Source of the DNA: an uncultured Sphaerochaeta sp.
GTDB taxonomy: Bacteria > Spirochaetota > Spirochaetia > Sphaerochaetales > Sphaerochaetaceae
NCBI RefSeq assembly: GCF_963676285.1
Contig: NZ_OY781063.1
Coordinates: 1,302,001 to 1,366,000 of the forward strand
Reading direction: 5' to 3'
DNA: 64,000 bases
The notes beneath the pieces are model-generated. The model saw only the letters and a program-made list of their open reading frames with translations, was not told where the DNA came from and did not search any database. This document shows, piece after piece, positions 17,943 to 27,053 of the stretch. The translations under genes and the position numbers were made by a program. Within the stretch, counting starts at the first letter, position 1, and each line of letters starts with the position of its first letter.

Positions 17943-17999
17943 ATTCCATAACTTTATAAAGAATTGGAGAGGAAACTCCTTTTGGAATAACTATTAAAT

Positions 18000-18983
18000 C
18001 TACCATTCCAGCAACATAGCTCCGTAGGATAGTCCGCCTCCGAAACCTACCAATACAATTCTGTCGCCCTTCTTCAGCAACCCTTTCTTTGCGGCTTCAG
18101 CCAAGGTTATGATTACTGATGCTCCTGAGGTATTGGCGTATTGGGCTATGGTAGTATAAGTCTTTTCCATCGGTACACCAAGGTCCTTGAAACACTTCTG
18201 AATGATGTTTATATTTGCCTGATGTGGGAATAACCAGTCTATGTCATCAATGGATAGGCCTGCATCATTGACCACCTTCCTAACTGCAAACGGCATAACC
18301 CTAGTGGCAAAATCCCAGACCGCCTTCCCTTCCATCTGGAAGCGGTGCATATTCTTGTCCAAGGTCTCATGGGTTGCAGGGTATCTGGATCCCCCCGCAA
18401 GGAATTGGATGACCGAAGCGCCTTGGCCCTCAGTCATCAGATACTTGGTCATGATACCCTTGCCTTCAGAAACCTCGGACAGGATGCAGGCACCTGCACC
18501 ATCACCGAAAAACACACAAGTCGACCTATCCTTCCAGTCCATGATACGCGAATATGTCTCAGCACCGATGACCAAAACATGCTTGTATGAAGGCTCTGCT
18601 ACCATCATGGAAAACCCAACGGAGATCGCATATACGAAGCCTGCGCACACTGCACCTACATCAAAGGCTGCAGCATTGTAGGATCCAAGCTTTCCTTGGA
18701 CAATCGATGCAGTAGGAGGTTGAACCATATCAGGGCTGGATGTTGCCAGCACTATAAGATCAACATCCTCTGCATGGATATTTGCATCCCTGATGGCATT
18801 CTGGGCAGCATACAGGGCAAGATCGCTCGTTGCTTCCTGGCTGGAAGCAATTCTTCTCTCTTTAACGCCAACCTTAGAGAAAATCCACTCGTCAGTCGTA
18901 TCGATTGTTTTCTCTAGGTCCTTATTGGTCACCACTTTCGAAGGAAGGTAGTAGCCGGTTCCGGTTATGCCAATGGTTCTCAT
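18000..18983 (-). CDS. Beta-ketoacyl-ACP synthase III (FabH-like)
   Basis: The 327-residue thiolase-fold enzyme has catalytic Cys113 in FDVGAVCAGFVYAI, His in LFPHQANINI (near 253), Asn in ANTSGASV (near 284) and the closing loop GFGGGLSYGAMLLEW. FabH condenses an acyl-CoA with malonyl-ACP. Inside an O-antigen operon it is more likely a dedicated acetoacetyl-type synthase for a sugar acyl group than the housekeeping enzyme. An AGGAG site overlaps the stop of the LpxD-like gene just upstream in the transcript. Confidence 0.88.
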   Translation of the reverse strand: MRTIGITGTGYYLPSKVVTNKDLEKTIDTTDEWIFSKVGVKERRIASSQEATSDLALYAAQNAIRDANIHAEDVDLIVLATSSPDMVQPPTASIVQGKLGSYNAAAFDVGAVCAGFVYAISVGFSMMVAEPSYKHVLVIGAETYSRIMDWKDRSTCVFFGDGAGACILSEVSEGKGIMTKYLMTEGQGASVIQFLAGGSRYPATHETLDKNMHRFQMEGKAVWDFATRVMPFAVRKVVNDAGLSIDDIDWLFPHQANINIIQKCFKDLGVPMEKTYTTIAQYANTSGASVIITLAEAAKKGLLKKGDRIVLVGFGGGLSYGAMLLEW

Positions 18984-18992
18984 TCTTTTCTC

Positions 18993-19928
18993 CTATGCGT
19001 TTTCAGCAATATTTATTCGAATGACTTTCCCAGGATTTCCAACCACAACTGCATTGTCTTCAACCGGTTTGAGAATTACTGCCCCAATCCCCACTGTTGC
19101 ATCATTGCTGATTGAAATTCCATTGATGATTGAAACATTCGGAGCAATCCAACAGTTGTACCCGATATTTACGCTACCTGAAATTTCTGCACATGCTGTT
19201 ACAACGGTGTTTTTTCCAATCACACAGTTATGGGCAATGTGTACATGATCATCAATTTTAACAAAATCTTGTATCATGGTAGGGTCAATCGTACCTGAAC
19301 AAATAGTCGTTAAAGCACCAATCTCAACATTCTCTCCAATAATTACACCACCAATATGGGGAATCCGAATTGAACGGAAACCTTTTTTTTGTGCAATTCC
19401 AAATCCCCATCCACCAATTACTGCATTTTCTCTAATTACTGAATTCGCCCCTATTTTTACATTTGGGCCGATTCTAGCTCCAGAGAATATTCTGACATGC
19501 TCACCGATTACAGCATTATCTCCAATCGTTACATTAGGCTCTATATAGACGTCAGTAGAAATTGACACATCCTTTCCTAAGTACGCCTGGTACTTCTCAT
19601 TCCAAGTGAAAGTACCTCTAAGCGACACAGTATTACACAATGGCTCAAGAATCTCGGCAAATTTATATCGTGGGTCATCGTCAAAGACAAACCCGTTTAA
19701 AGCAGATAAATGCTTTACTACTGACCGATACTCAGGTTTGGTGATTATTATTGATCCATGTATGGATGATAGCTCTTCAATTAATGGTCCTGTAACCTCC
19801 TTAATAAAAAGCAATGAATTACTACTAGGATTAAAGATCGAAGAAAGACAATTAATAGCAAAATAATCTTGCTCCGAGAATATCGGATACTTGTCACCCC
19901 AGTATGTTTCCAATGGCCAATTAATCAT
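18993..19928 (-). CDS. LpxD-like N-acyltransferase, left-handed beta-helix
   Basis: The 311-residue protein has an N-terminal alpha/beta domain (1-110) and then about ten hexapeptide coils with NAVIGEHVRIFSGARIGPNV and HVHIAHNCVIGKNTVV. The latter matches the catalytic-histidine region of LpxD (HIAHN). LpxD-type enzymes attach 3-hydroxyacyl chains to an amine on a UDP-sugar. Placed beside KAS III and 3-hydroxyacyl-CoA dehydrogenase, it probably N-acylates an amino sugar of the O-unit rather than lipid A. The lipid-A LpxD is usually longer (about 340 residues). Confidence 0.75.
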   Translation of the reverse strand: MINWPLETYWGDKYPIFSEQDYFAINCLSSIFNPSSNSLLFIKEVTGPLIEELSSIHGSIIITKPEYRSVVKHLSALNGFVFDDDPRYKFAEILEPLCNTVSLRGTFTWNEKYQAYLGKDVSISTDVYIEPNVTIGDNAVIGEHVRIFSGARIGPNVKIGANSVIRENAVIGGWGFGIAQKKGFRSIRIPHIGGVIIGENVEIGALTTICSGTIDPTMIQDFVKIDDHVHIAHNCVIGKNTVVTACAEISGSVNIGYNCWIAPNVSIINGISISNDATVGIGAVILKPVEDNAVVVGNPGKVIRINIAENA

Positions 19929-19946
19929 TACAATCCAACTCCAGCA

Positions 19947-20654
19947 TCAAGAATATCGTTTACAGGTCTCTTTTAAATAAGCTCCAACAACATCAGTTCC
20001 AAGTAATTTACAAGTATACTCGAATAACTCTTCAGACGTTAAGGACGCTTCCTTCCACCAAAGAGGGTGCGTTAACAGTGTTAAAGATTTATTTTCATTA
20101 ATGGCTGTATATAATCTATCCTCTTTCCAAAATTCTCTTCTGTTACTATCAGAAACATAGACAACCTCTGAATAGTACTCTTTTTGATATGCATTGATCC
20201 AAGTTGGGATACTCACATCATTGAGCAACCATGGCGCAGGTTTATGAAAGGAAAGAGTTTTAGAAATCGGAAGGAATGAAGAAAAGTATGTGTACTGCTT
20301 TTCAATCGTTTCAGTCATTTGCTCAAAATTTCGAAACTGTGATGCATCAACATGTAATCCAATCTGATGACCTTGAGAATATATCTTGTCAATAATATTC
20401 ATCAAATTCTTCGAACATACATTGTAGACCGAACAATCTGGAAGAAAATACCAAGTAGAAACAAGATCAAGTGAATTTTCTATTTCTGCGAGAGGTAAAG
20501 CACCCAAATAGTCGGTGTCAACATCGTGACGCAAATATAATTTTTTTGCTGCCTCTCCGTTCTCACCTATGAGAATAGACATGTAATCATTTACAATTAA
20601 TGCTCGTAATAGCTTTTCGTATGATATGTAAGAAAAGTCTAGATTTAAGCTCAT
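19947..20654 (-). CDS. Polysaccharide deacetylase-like protein
   Basis: The 235-residue protein has [16 protein letters not shown] near residue 42 and [13 protein letters not shown] near residue 95. These resemble the Asp-containing motif 1 and the H-x3-H-like motif 2 of NodB-fold deacetylases. [10 protein letters not shown] and LLTHPLWW could supply later metal or catalytic residues. I infer a deacetylase that could free an amine for the adjacent LpxD-like transferase, but the motifs are degenerate. It overlaps wbpD by 4 bp. Confidence 0.6.
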   Translation of the reverse strand: MSLNLDFSYISYEKLLRALIVNDYMSILIGENGEAAKKLYLRHDVDTDYLGALPLAEIENSLDLVSTWYFLPDCSVYNVCSKNLMNIIDKIYSQGHQIGLHVDASQFRNFEQMTETIEKQYTYFSSFLPISKTLSFHKPAPWLLNDVSIPTWINAYQKEYYSEVVYVSDSNRREFWKEDRLYTAINENKSLTLLTHPLWWKEASLTSEELFEYTCKLLGTDVVGAYLKETCKRYS

Positions 20655-21214
20655 AACAATTCACCCAATCCTTCTTCTTTTGTCTCATACTGTCTGCTGC
20701 AACTCTTGCAATGCAGGTTCTCATCCAGAACGGAACCACATTCACAGGCCCATCCCTTCTGCTGTGCAGGCACTCCAACCATCAAGGCATAATCTGGGAC
20801 ATCCTTGGTGACAACCGCCCCGCTGCCGATGAGTGCCCATCTACCAATGGTTATCCCACAGACGATGGTGGCATTCGCCCCGATGGAGGCACCCTCTTGT
20901 ACGAGAGTTTTCAGATAGCCTGCCTTCCCCTTCGGGTATTTTGCCCTCGGGGTAAGATCGTTTGTGAATACACAGGAAGGCCCGCAGAACACATGGTCCT
21001 CGAGCGTTACCCCCTCATACAGGGAAACGTTGTTCTGAATCTTGCAGCCGTTCCCGATTACCACGTTGTTCGAGACATTCACATTCTGTCCAAGGGAGCA
21101 ACCTTCCCCGATCCTTGCACCGCCCTGTATGTGGCAGAAGTGCCAGACCTTGGTATCCTTGCCGATAATCACATCGGCATCAACATAGGAAGAAGGATGT
21201 ACATACCAGTCCAT
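20651..21214 (-). CDS. wbpD: UDP-2-acetamido-3-amino-glucuronate N-acetyltransferase, WbpD-like
   Basis: The 187-residue hexapeptide-repeat enzyme begins [25 protein letters not shown] and continues with [32 protein letters not shown] and [21 protein letters not shown]. These are the classic WbpD/WlbB features. It acetylates the 3-amino group using acetyl-CoA. A short C-terminal extension carries CECGS and CKSCSR, a four-cysteine zinc-ribbon-like tail. It begins at the wbpB stop (TGATG) and overlaps the deacetylase-like gene. Confidence 0.88.
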   Translation of the reverse strand: MDWYVHPSSYVDADVIIGKDTKVWHFCHIQGGARIGEGCSLGQNVNVSNNVVIGNGCKIQNNVSLYEGVTLEDHVFCGPSCVFTNDLTPRAKYPKGKAGYLKTLVQEGASIGANATIVCGITIGRWALIGSGAVVTKDVPDYALMVGVPAQQKGWACECGSVLDENLHCKSCSRQYETKEEGLGELL

Positions 21215-22290
21215 CAGGAGAACCTCCCTGCGAAATCAATGGTCGCACAATCGACCAGGGGAAGCCTGACCGGCTTTCCTTCGGCGGCAGACTTGTAGAT
21301 GGCCAGTACCAGTTCGAGTGCCCGCTTCCCGGCTTCCGCTGTTACCATTGGCTCACGGTCTTCCCTGATTGCCTCAATCACATCAGCAAACAATGGGGTG
21401 TGACCATACCCATACACGTTGGGAGGGTTCTCGTGGTAGGTCGTCTTGACCTCTTCGGGGTCATCCAACAGGTCGGCGAAACGCCACTCCTCAATGATGT
21501 TCACGGACTGCCCCCCAGCCTTCACGGTCCCTTTCTCCCCGAACAGGTAGAGCGTCTCCTCCAAGTTCTGGGGGTAGATATTGGTGGTCCCCTCAATGAT
21601 TCCATAGGAACCACTGGCAAACTTCACCAAGGCAAGACCAAGATCCTCTGCCTCGATGTAGGAATGGGTAAGGTTGTCGGTATAGGCAAACACCTCTGAA
21701 ATCTCATCTCCCATCATCCATCTGAGCAGGTCGATATTGTGGATGCACTGGTTCATGAGGGCACCACCGTCCTGTTCCCATGTCCCACGCCAGGAGGCCC
21801 TGTCATAGTAGTCCCTGCCACGATTCCATCGGATGTGGGCAGTCCCATGCATCATTTTCCCAAAGCGATTCTGTTCCATTGCCTCGCGTATCTTCACCAC
21901 TGATTTGTTGAAACGGTTCTGGTGACAGGCACACACTTTCACCTTTTTCTTCCTTGCCTTCTCTATGATGGCATCAGCATCCTTGATGGAGAGAGCGATT
22001 GGTTTCTCGATGATGAGATTGACTCCAGCCTCAATACAATCCAAGGCGATGGATGCATGCTTGCCGCTCTCTGTGCAGATGGAGACCAGGTCCGGTTTCT
22101 GTTCCTTCAGCATCTCCCGGTAATCGTGATACTTTGCCACGTTCTGTTCATCCAGCCTGAACTTGAGGATCTTGTCCTCCATCATCTGCTCGTTGAGGTC
22201 ACAGACGGCAACGAAATCAAGCTTGTTAGCCAGAGCGGCAGCTATGTGGTTGGGAGAAATCCTCCCGCAGCCTATCAGTGCATATTTCAT
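21214..22290 (-). CDS. wbpB: UDP-GlcNAcA 3-dehydrogenase, WbpB-like (Gfo/Idh/MocA)
   Basis: The 358-residue oxidoreductase has the N-terminal NAD fold ([18 protein letters not shown]), [12 protein letters not shown] with the conserved Glu-Lys-Pro, and the downstream [19 protein letters not shown] carrying the catalytic-region His. WbpB oxidises C3 of UDP-GlcNAcA and works with the WbpE transaminase. The ATG at 22290 overlaps the wbpA stop by 1 bp (TGATG); a GTG codon at 22293 is the less likely start. Confidence 0.88.
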   Translation of the reverse strand: MKYALIGCGRISPNHIAAALANKLDFVAVCDLNEQMMEDKILKFRLDEQNVAKYHDYREMLKEQKPDLVSICTESGKHASIALDCIEAGVNLIIEKPIALSIKDADAIIEKARKKKVKVCACHQNRFNKSVVKIREAMEQNRFGKMMHGTAHIRWNRGRDYYDRASWRGTWEQDGGALMNQCIHNIDLLRWMMGDEISEVFAYTDNLTHSYIEAEDLGLALVKFASGSYGIIEGTTNIYPQNLEETLYLFGEKGTVKAGGQSVNIIEEWRFADLLDDPEEVKTTYHENPPNVYGYGHTPLFADVIEAIREDREPMVTAEAGKRALELVLAIYKSAAEGKPVRLPLVDCATIDFAGRFS

Positions 22291-23606
22291 CACAGCACCT
22301 CGATATTGTCACGACCGGCAATGGCCTTCATGACATTCTTTGTGTCAAAGATGGCCTTTGCATGTTTCTGTACCAGATCATAGTCAACGTTGCTGTGCGC
22401 AGTGGTGATTATGACAAGGTCGGCTTCTTCCAGCAGGTTTGCATTCAGTTCCTTCTCGCCTTTCACAACCTTTCCCTTGTGATGGTACTCTGCCACCCAG
22501 GGATCATAATAAGCAACTACAGCACCATGTTTCTCTAGAATCTCTATTACATCCAGGGCCGGGCTCTCCCGGTAGTCGTCAATGTCCTGTTTGTAGGCAA
22601 CCCCCAGCATCAGGATTTTCGATCCATTGAGGGCCTTCCTGAACCTGTTCAGTATCTTCGAGGCCCGTTCCACCGTGTACTCAGGCATCCGGTCGTTGAT
22701 CATCATCGAACTCTCTATCATAGAAGTATGGAACCCATACTCCCTAGCCTTCCAGGAGAGATAGTAGGGATCGAGGGGGATGCAGTGGCCTCCCAGGCCC
22801 GGTCCCGGGTAGAATGCCTGGAATCCATAGGGCTTGGTCTTTGCAGCATCGATGACTTCCCAGATGCTGATGCCCATCTCGTGACAGAGCTGGGCTAGCT
22901 CATTCACCAGGCCAATGTTCACATTCCGGTAGGTATTCTCCAGGATCTTCTCCATCTCTGCCACCGCAGGGCTAGAAACCTCGGTCACATCACTGGAAAG
23001 CACCGCACGGTACATCGCTGCAATCACCTCGGTCGCATCCTTCCCGATGCCTCCGACTACCTTTGGAGTGTTCTTCGTCTTGTACTGTAGGTTGCCTGGG
23101 TCGACACGCTCAGGGGAGAAACCGAGATAGAAATCCTCCCCGCAGACAAGGCCGGAGCCTTCCTCCAGCAAGGGCTTCACCAACTCCTCAGTGGTCCCCG
23201 GGTAGGTGGTAGACTCCAAGACAACAATTGAATCCTTCTTGAGAAATTTGGCTATCTCCATGACAGAATCCCGTACATAGGTGATGTCGGGTTGCTGGTG
23301 CTCGTCCAGGGGAGTGGGAACGCATATGGCGATGAAGTCACAATCCTTCACAAAGGAGAAATCACTGGTTGCCCTGAGCATCCCATTCTTCACCAAGGAA
23401 GCCAGGTCTTCCTGGACTACATCACCGATATAATTGATGCCCTGATTCACCATGTTCACTTTCTTCTGCTGGACATCAAAGCCGGTGGTCTTGAAGCCTG
23501 CCCTTGCCTTCTCAACAGCCAAGGGTAGACCGACATAGCCAAGACCAATGACACCAACCCTAATTACTTTGTTATTGATTTTTCTTAATAGTATTTTTTT
23601 TTCCAT
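22290..23606 (-). CDS. wbpA: UDP-N-acetylglucosamine 6-dehydrogenase, WbpA-like
   Basis: The 438-residue enzyme has the NAD motif VGVIGLGYVGLPLA, then CVPTPLDEHQQPD, ESTTYPGTTEEL, GFSPERVDPGN and the catalytic cysteine in GPGLGGHCIPLDPYYL. It oxidises C6 of UDP-GlcNAc to UDP-GlcNAcA, the first step toward UDP-GlcNAc(3NAc)A. The ATG at 23606 directly follows a GTG at 23609; both overlap the end of the upstream glycosyltransferase by about 35 bp. It is clearly more GC-rich than that upstream gene, a sign of separate origin. Confidence 0.92.
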   Translation of the reverse strand: MEKKILLRKINNKVIRVGVIGLGYVGLPLAVEKARAGFKTTGFDVQQKKVNMVNQGINYIGDVVQEDLASLVKNGMLRATSDFSFVKDCDFIAICVPTPLDEHQQPDITYVRDSVMEIAKFLKKDSIVVLESTTYPGTTEELVKPLLEEGSGLVCGEDFYLGFSPERVDPGNLQYKTKNTPKVVGGIGKDATEVIAAMYRAVLSSDVTEVSSPAVAEMEKILENTYRNVNIGLVNELAQLCHEMGISIWEVIDAAKTKPYGFQAFYPGPGLGGHCIPLDPYYLSWKAREYGFHTSMIESSMMINDRMPEYTVERASKILNRFRKALNGSKILMLGVAYKQDIDDYRESPALDVIEILEKHGAVVAYYDPWVAEYHHKGKVVKGEKELNANLLEEADLVIITTAHSNVDYDLVQKHAKAIFDTKNVMKAIAGRDNIEVL

Positions 23607-24870
23607 CACTGTGAGTACCTTTATTTATAGAACCGTTAGCTACTACTTGTAAGAATGAATAGAAATCGTCATAAACTTTAGCTGCATTAAATTCATTTTT
23701 AAATAAACGTAATGCATTTTTTGTCATTTCATTTTTCAATTGGGGGCTTTCGTTGATACTTGAAATCGTACTTAAAAATGATTCGGTAGTATCATAATAC
23801 TTTCCGCAATTCTCTCTCTCCAAAATTTCTCGAGAAGCGCCCATTAATGAAGTGAGGATAATTAGTCCTTGAGATAGGTATTCACCAAACTTATTTGGGA
23901 GAGAATCTACAAAATCCTCTGTATTTCGATACGCCAATAATCCAAATGTAGATATTTTTAGTAGGTGTTGTAGTTCTGCTTTATTACGATACCCGGGTAG
24001 TATCACATTTTTAAGATGATTAGTTTTATGTCTTAAAGCTTCAAAATAGTTTCCAACCCCACAAAAGACAAAAACAATAGAAGGGTCTGTACATTTTTCT
24101 GCTGCTTGGACCAATGTGTCAAAATCACCAATCCGATTGCTTATAGTACCAATATAGCTAACAATGCACTGTCCCTTATTTAAACCTTGTTGGTCCCAAA
24201 AATCTTTTGCCTGCTTCAAATCTTCATCTGAGACAGGAGTAGCATCATAGGCAAGATGTACAATATGGTCTTGTAACTGAAGTACCCTTCCATATGATTC
24301 TGCAAATTTCAATGTCTTTGGAATTACACCAACAACAGCGGTTGCTGATTTCATTACAAGTGAAACCTTTTGTTTAAATAATATTTGCACCCCCTGTTTT
24401 ACAATTGGTTGCAACCTTTTAGGAAACGGTTGAATAAAAATATCTGGCCACAAATCTCGAATATCGATTACTATAGGAACATTGAATTCAACACCATATT
24501 TAATAGCTTCATATGCAAAATCCATTAATGGCCAAGAGCAATAGATAATGTCAGGTCTATCTTCTTTCCTACTCTGTTTACGAAATATTCGACCTAAATC
24601 TTTAGAGTATCTAATACGCTTGAATGAAATATTTTTTTTATAACCATTACTCGAATGCAATAACTTGAGTGAAAATTTCGTACTGATTTTGATTGTCTGT
24701 TCATTGTCACATGCATATTTTTTTTCATAATGCAAATATGTAGAACTCCACCATGTGACATCAGAACCTTTTTGTGAAAACAGTTCTGCTAATATTCCAG
24801 CACGCATTAGGCGCCCATTGGAATTATTAATAGGTAGAGGCTCCCCTTCCTTTAATATCCAAATTCTCAT
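23572..24870 (-). CDS. Glycosyltransferase, GT4 family (WbuB-like)
   Basis: The 432-residue protein fits the WbuB-type GT4 pattern: an N-terminal INNSNGRLMRAGILAELF, IVIDIRDLWPDIFIQPFP in the middle, VSYIGTISNRIGDFDTLVQA at the start of the second domain, and LPNKFGEYLSQGLIILTS near residue 345, the donor-binding E-x7 region. It is early in the operon, next to the initiating transferase, and so may add the second sugar. AT-rich, unlike the wbp genes it overlaps. Confidence 0.8.
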   Translation of the reverse strand: MRIWILKEGEPLPINNSNGRLMRAGILAELFSQKGSDVTWWSSTYLHYEKKYACDNEQTIKISTKFSLKLLHSSNGYKKNISFKRIRYSKDLGRIFRKQSRKEDRPDIIYCSWPLMDFAYEAIKYGVEFNVPIVIDIRDLWPDIFIQPFPKRLQPIVKQGVQILFKQKVSLVMKSATAVVGVIPKTLKFAESYGRVLQLQDHIVHLAYDATPVSDEDLKQAKDFWDQQGLNKGQCIVSYIGTISNRIGDFDTLVQAAEKCTDPSIVFVFCGVGNYFEALRHKTNHLKNVILPGYRNKAELQHLLKISTFGLLAYRNTEDFVDSLPNKFGEYLSQGLIILTSLMGASREILERENCGKYYDTTESFLSTISSINESPQLKNEMTKNALRLFKNEFNAAKVYDDFYSFLQVVANGSINKGTHSDGKKNTIKKNQ

Positions 24871-24905
24871 AAGATTAAAACTTTCCTACAAATACCACTA
24901 CCAAC

Positions 24906-25562
24906 TTACTCATTCCCCGTCCCCCCTTCTCTCACCCCGTCACTCTTAAGGACTGAGAAGATGGTAGCGAAGAAACAACGAATATCCATAATTGGGCCAA
25001 TACGCTTTGCATATTCGCCATCGAGCTTTGCTTTTAGTCTGATAGGAAGTTCATCCCTTCCGTTTATCTGAGCCCAACCAGTAAGACCTACAGGAACATC
25101 ATTGGCTCCATACTTATCCCGCTCTTCGATGAGATCGTACTGATTCCACAGAGCTGGCCGGGGACCAATGACAGACATCTGACCAACGAAAATGTTCCAG
25201 ATCTGGGGAAGCTCATCCAAACTGGTCTTTCTGAGGAGCTTCCCTACTTTGGTAATGTACTGTTCAGGGTTTTTGAGCTGATGAGTCGGAACATCATTAG
25301 GAGTATCTATACGCATAGTCCGGAACTTGAGAATATTGAAATGTGTTTTATGGATACCAACACGTTTCTGCTTGAACAAGACAGGCCCTTTAGAGTCAAG
25401 CTTGATGGCAATAATGAGAATAAGGAATATGGGAGAGAGGACAATTAAAGCCAATAGAGAACAGATGAAATCAAGGGATCGCTTAACACATAGATAGACT
25501 GGAGAAACTCCTTTTCTACTATGGTCTTTCAAATTTTCAGATTTCAAAGCTTCAGTTCCCAT
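24906..25562 (-). CDS. Initiating sugar-phosphate transferase (bacterial sugar transferase family)
   Basis: The 218-residue protein has an amphipathic/hydrophobic anchor (about 28-52, LDFICSLLALIVLSPIFLIL) followed by PVLFKQKRVGIHKTHFNILKFRTM, KTSLDELPQIWNI, MSVIGPRPAL and GLTGWAQINGRDELP. These are the conserved blocks of monotopic phosphoglycosyl transferases (PglC/WbaP C-domain). It loads the first sugar-1-phosphate onto undecaprenyl phosphate and so starts O-unit synthesis. It is the first biosynthetic gene after the regulator. Confidence 0.92.
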   Translation of the reverse strand: MGTEALKSENLKDHSRKGVSPVYLCVKRSLDFICSLLALIVLSPIFLILIIAIKLDSKGPVLFKQKRVGIHKTHFNILKFRTMRIDTPNDVPTHQLKNPEQYITKVGKLLRKTSLDELPQIWNIFVGQMSVIGPRPALWNQYDLIEERDKYGANDVPVGLTGWAQINGRDELPIRLKAKLDGEYAKRIGPIMDIRCFFATIFSVLKSDGVREGGTGNE

Positions 25563-25668
25563 ACAGCGTTTTCATCACTTCCTCTTAGCATTTTGGTGAA
25601 ATGCCACATTTCTCTCACCTCACGCTCATCATTCCTTAAGGATATAAACCTCTCGGTCGGAGCCATTT

Positions 25669-25729
25669 GGTGCCTTAAGAGGAGCCAGGTATAGGAAACC
25701 TGGCACCAACTAGCTCCTCTTCTGGCACC
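25669..25729 (-). promoter_or_regulatory. Long leader hairpin between regulator gene and first O-unit gene
   Basis: The outer arms GGTGCC (25669-25674) and GGCACC (25724-25729), with AAGAGGAGC/GCTCCTCTT stacked inside across a 2-nt internal loop, and the inner arms CCAGGT/ACCTGG (25685-25690 and 25698-25703), form one large stem in the leftward transcript. No T tract follows, so it is not a simple terminator. Its place in a 170-bp gap after the operon's regulator gene suggests RNA-level control or processing. Confidence 0.6.
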
Positions 25730-25730
25730 G

Positions 25731-26339
25731 TTATCCTTCACAGTCCTTTGTATCGAGCACAGTAACCTTACTGAGTATATGCACAGGAGTTACCCCGAGT
25801 GATTCAATGTAAGAGAAGGAATCAGCATTCCAGGTAAGAAGTAGTGAATTGGGTTCTTTCTTTAGGAGTGCTTTTACTTGGTCCTGCTCCATAATTATCC
25901 TCTCTTCCAATTCAGGAAAGTCAGACGCAAGCAACTCACGTACTACAAGAATAAAATCATCATCTGGTCCGAAGAACCATACCCTGTCTTTGTTCCTGTC
26001 GGTGATCAAGGTGTGCAACACCCCTTTGATACTCCCCTTGAAGAGAGAAAGCTCCCGATACGTCCTCACAATATACCCATAGGTCCTCTCCAGCTTACTG
26101 GCTATCCCCTGGGGAGTAAGGAAGTACTTTACGGAATTGGGTTGGAGTCGCTCTATCTTAACGAGCCCTTTTTTAACCAAACGTTTCAACAAAATATTGA
26201 TCATCCCCAAAGACACACCAACATGCTCAGACAGCTGTCGTTGTGTAGCATCTGAGTTCTGTTCAATGTAGGAAAGAATAGAAAATTCCTTGGGTGTATG
26301 TTCGCTTTGCATAAGATTATAAGAGAAAGGTTTGTTCAT
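25731..26339 (-). CDS. Winged-helix transcriptional regulator of the polysaccharide operon
   Basis: The protein (about 202 residues from the ATG at 26339) carries a MarR-like winged helix near its N-terminus: EFSILSYIEQ, then ATQRQLSEHVGVSLGMINILLKRLVKKGLVK with the recognition helix, then a wing. The C-terminal half (about 85-200) is an uncharacterised domain with DRVWFFGPDDDFILVVREL. It lies directly upstream of the sugar transferase. Start choice is uncertain: ATGs at 26357, 26339 and 26312 all lack a good ribosome site, and the frame open to 26528 has no homologous look. Confidence 0.7.
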   Translation of the reverse strand: MNKPFSYNLMQSEHTPKEFSILSYIEQNSDATQRQLSEHVGVSLGMINILLKRLVKKGLVKIERLQPNSVKYFLTPQGIASKLERTYGYIVRTYRELSLFKGSIKGVLHTLITDRNKDRVWFFGPDDDFILVVRELLASDFPELEERIIMEQDQVKALLKKEPNSLLLTWNADSFSYIESLGVTPVHILSKVTVLDTKDCEG

Positions 26340-26369
26340 TTTTTGAACGTAGAACATGGGGAACTCTGT

Positions 26370-26391
26370 TTCGAAGGGGGAACCCTTCGAA
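26370..26391. promoter_or_regulatory. Candidate operator: 9-bp inverted repeat with 4-bp spacer
   Basis: TTCGAAGGG at 26370-26378 faces CCCTTCGAA at 26383-26391. It sits just upstream of the regulator's start, where an autoregulatory operator would be expected. Confidence 0.45.
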
Positions 26392-26506
26392 AGAAGGCTT
26401 GCATTGAATTGCCTTGTGTTAGGAAGAAACAGCAGGGAACAGGATGCACAGCTTCGCCACAACATACCACTTGAGGGTAATGCAGGAACCATTAATGCCA
26501 TCCCGT

Positions 26507-26540
26507 TATATACCGGCTGCCGTAACATACTCGGTATATA
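26507..26540. promoter_or_regulatory. Candidate operator/promoter: 9-bp inverted repeat with 16-bp spacer
   Basis: TATATACCG (26507-26515) faces CGGTATATA (26532-26540), a centre-to-centre distance of 25 bp. The TA-rich arms could also serve as -10 elements. Confidence 0.4.
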
Positions 26541-26948
26541 TCTTCGAGTCAGGAAGAAAAACTTCCTTCAAGAAGAAAAACCTGCAAGGGAAGCAGAACG
26601 TTACAGCTATGACACAAGAAGTCTCTCGTTATTACCCGTTCCCACTTCACACGCTTGAAACCATACTAGCACTACTTCTGGTTGCCATCAACTCAGAATT
26701 GGGATTTTCTTTACAATTTTGACGTAAATTTGTCATTTCCTTCTGCTGATAAGACAGAGAATCCTACCATAAGCAAAGACACATCATCTTTTTCTTACAA
26801 ATTTCATACAAAATGTAAATTTACTTAAAACGGGATACACTTCATCCCACTTCTACCGTTATAAAGAAAATCATTTTCCAAATTCCCTGAAGCAATACCA
26901 AACCTTATTCCCCTTAGGAGGTATCTAATATAATTGGAGGTTACGTAT

Positions 26949-27053
26949 ATGCAATTCCAAGCAGCACTCGTATGGGCAATGCAAGAAAACAACGCTACGC
27001 TGAAGCATCGCTCTACTATTATTGAGGAAACTGGGGAGATTGCTGGGCTTTAA
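26949..27053 (+). CDS. Possible 34-residue peptide with strong ribosome site
   Basis: An ATG at 26949 follows GGAGG (26936-26940) at the ideal 8-bp distance, downstream of an AT-rich promoter-like region. The 34-codon frame ends in GEIAGL and its last codons form one arm of the 15-bp inverted repeat at 27033-27083. I recognise no family. It might be a leader peptide, a remnant of a longer gene, or chance. Confidence 0.4.
   Translation: MQFQAALVWAMQENNATLKHRSTIIEETGEIAGL

Larger units (their letters stand above)
26340..26948. other. Promoter-bearing intergenic region upstream of the polysaccharide operon
   Basis: About 600 bp without a supported gene. It contains a 9-bp inverted repeat TTCGAAGGG/CCCTTCGAA and a second one TATATACCG/CGGTATATA (both listed separately), then a very AT-rich stretch (26690-26930) suited to promoters. 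The operon's transcription start is expected here. Confidence 0.5.

Noticed and set aside
25544..25741. Leftward 65-codon frame between regulator and sugar transferase
   Set aside because: It runs through the long hairpin and has no ribosome site or family; read as leader sequence.
5744..26948. JUMPstart/ops (RfaH) element for the polysaccharide operon
   Set aside because: I looked upstream of the first genes and saw no recognisable ops-type sequence.
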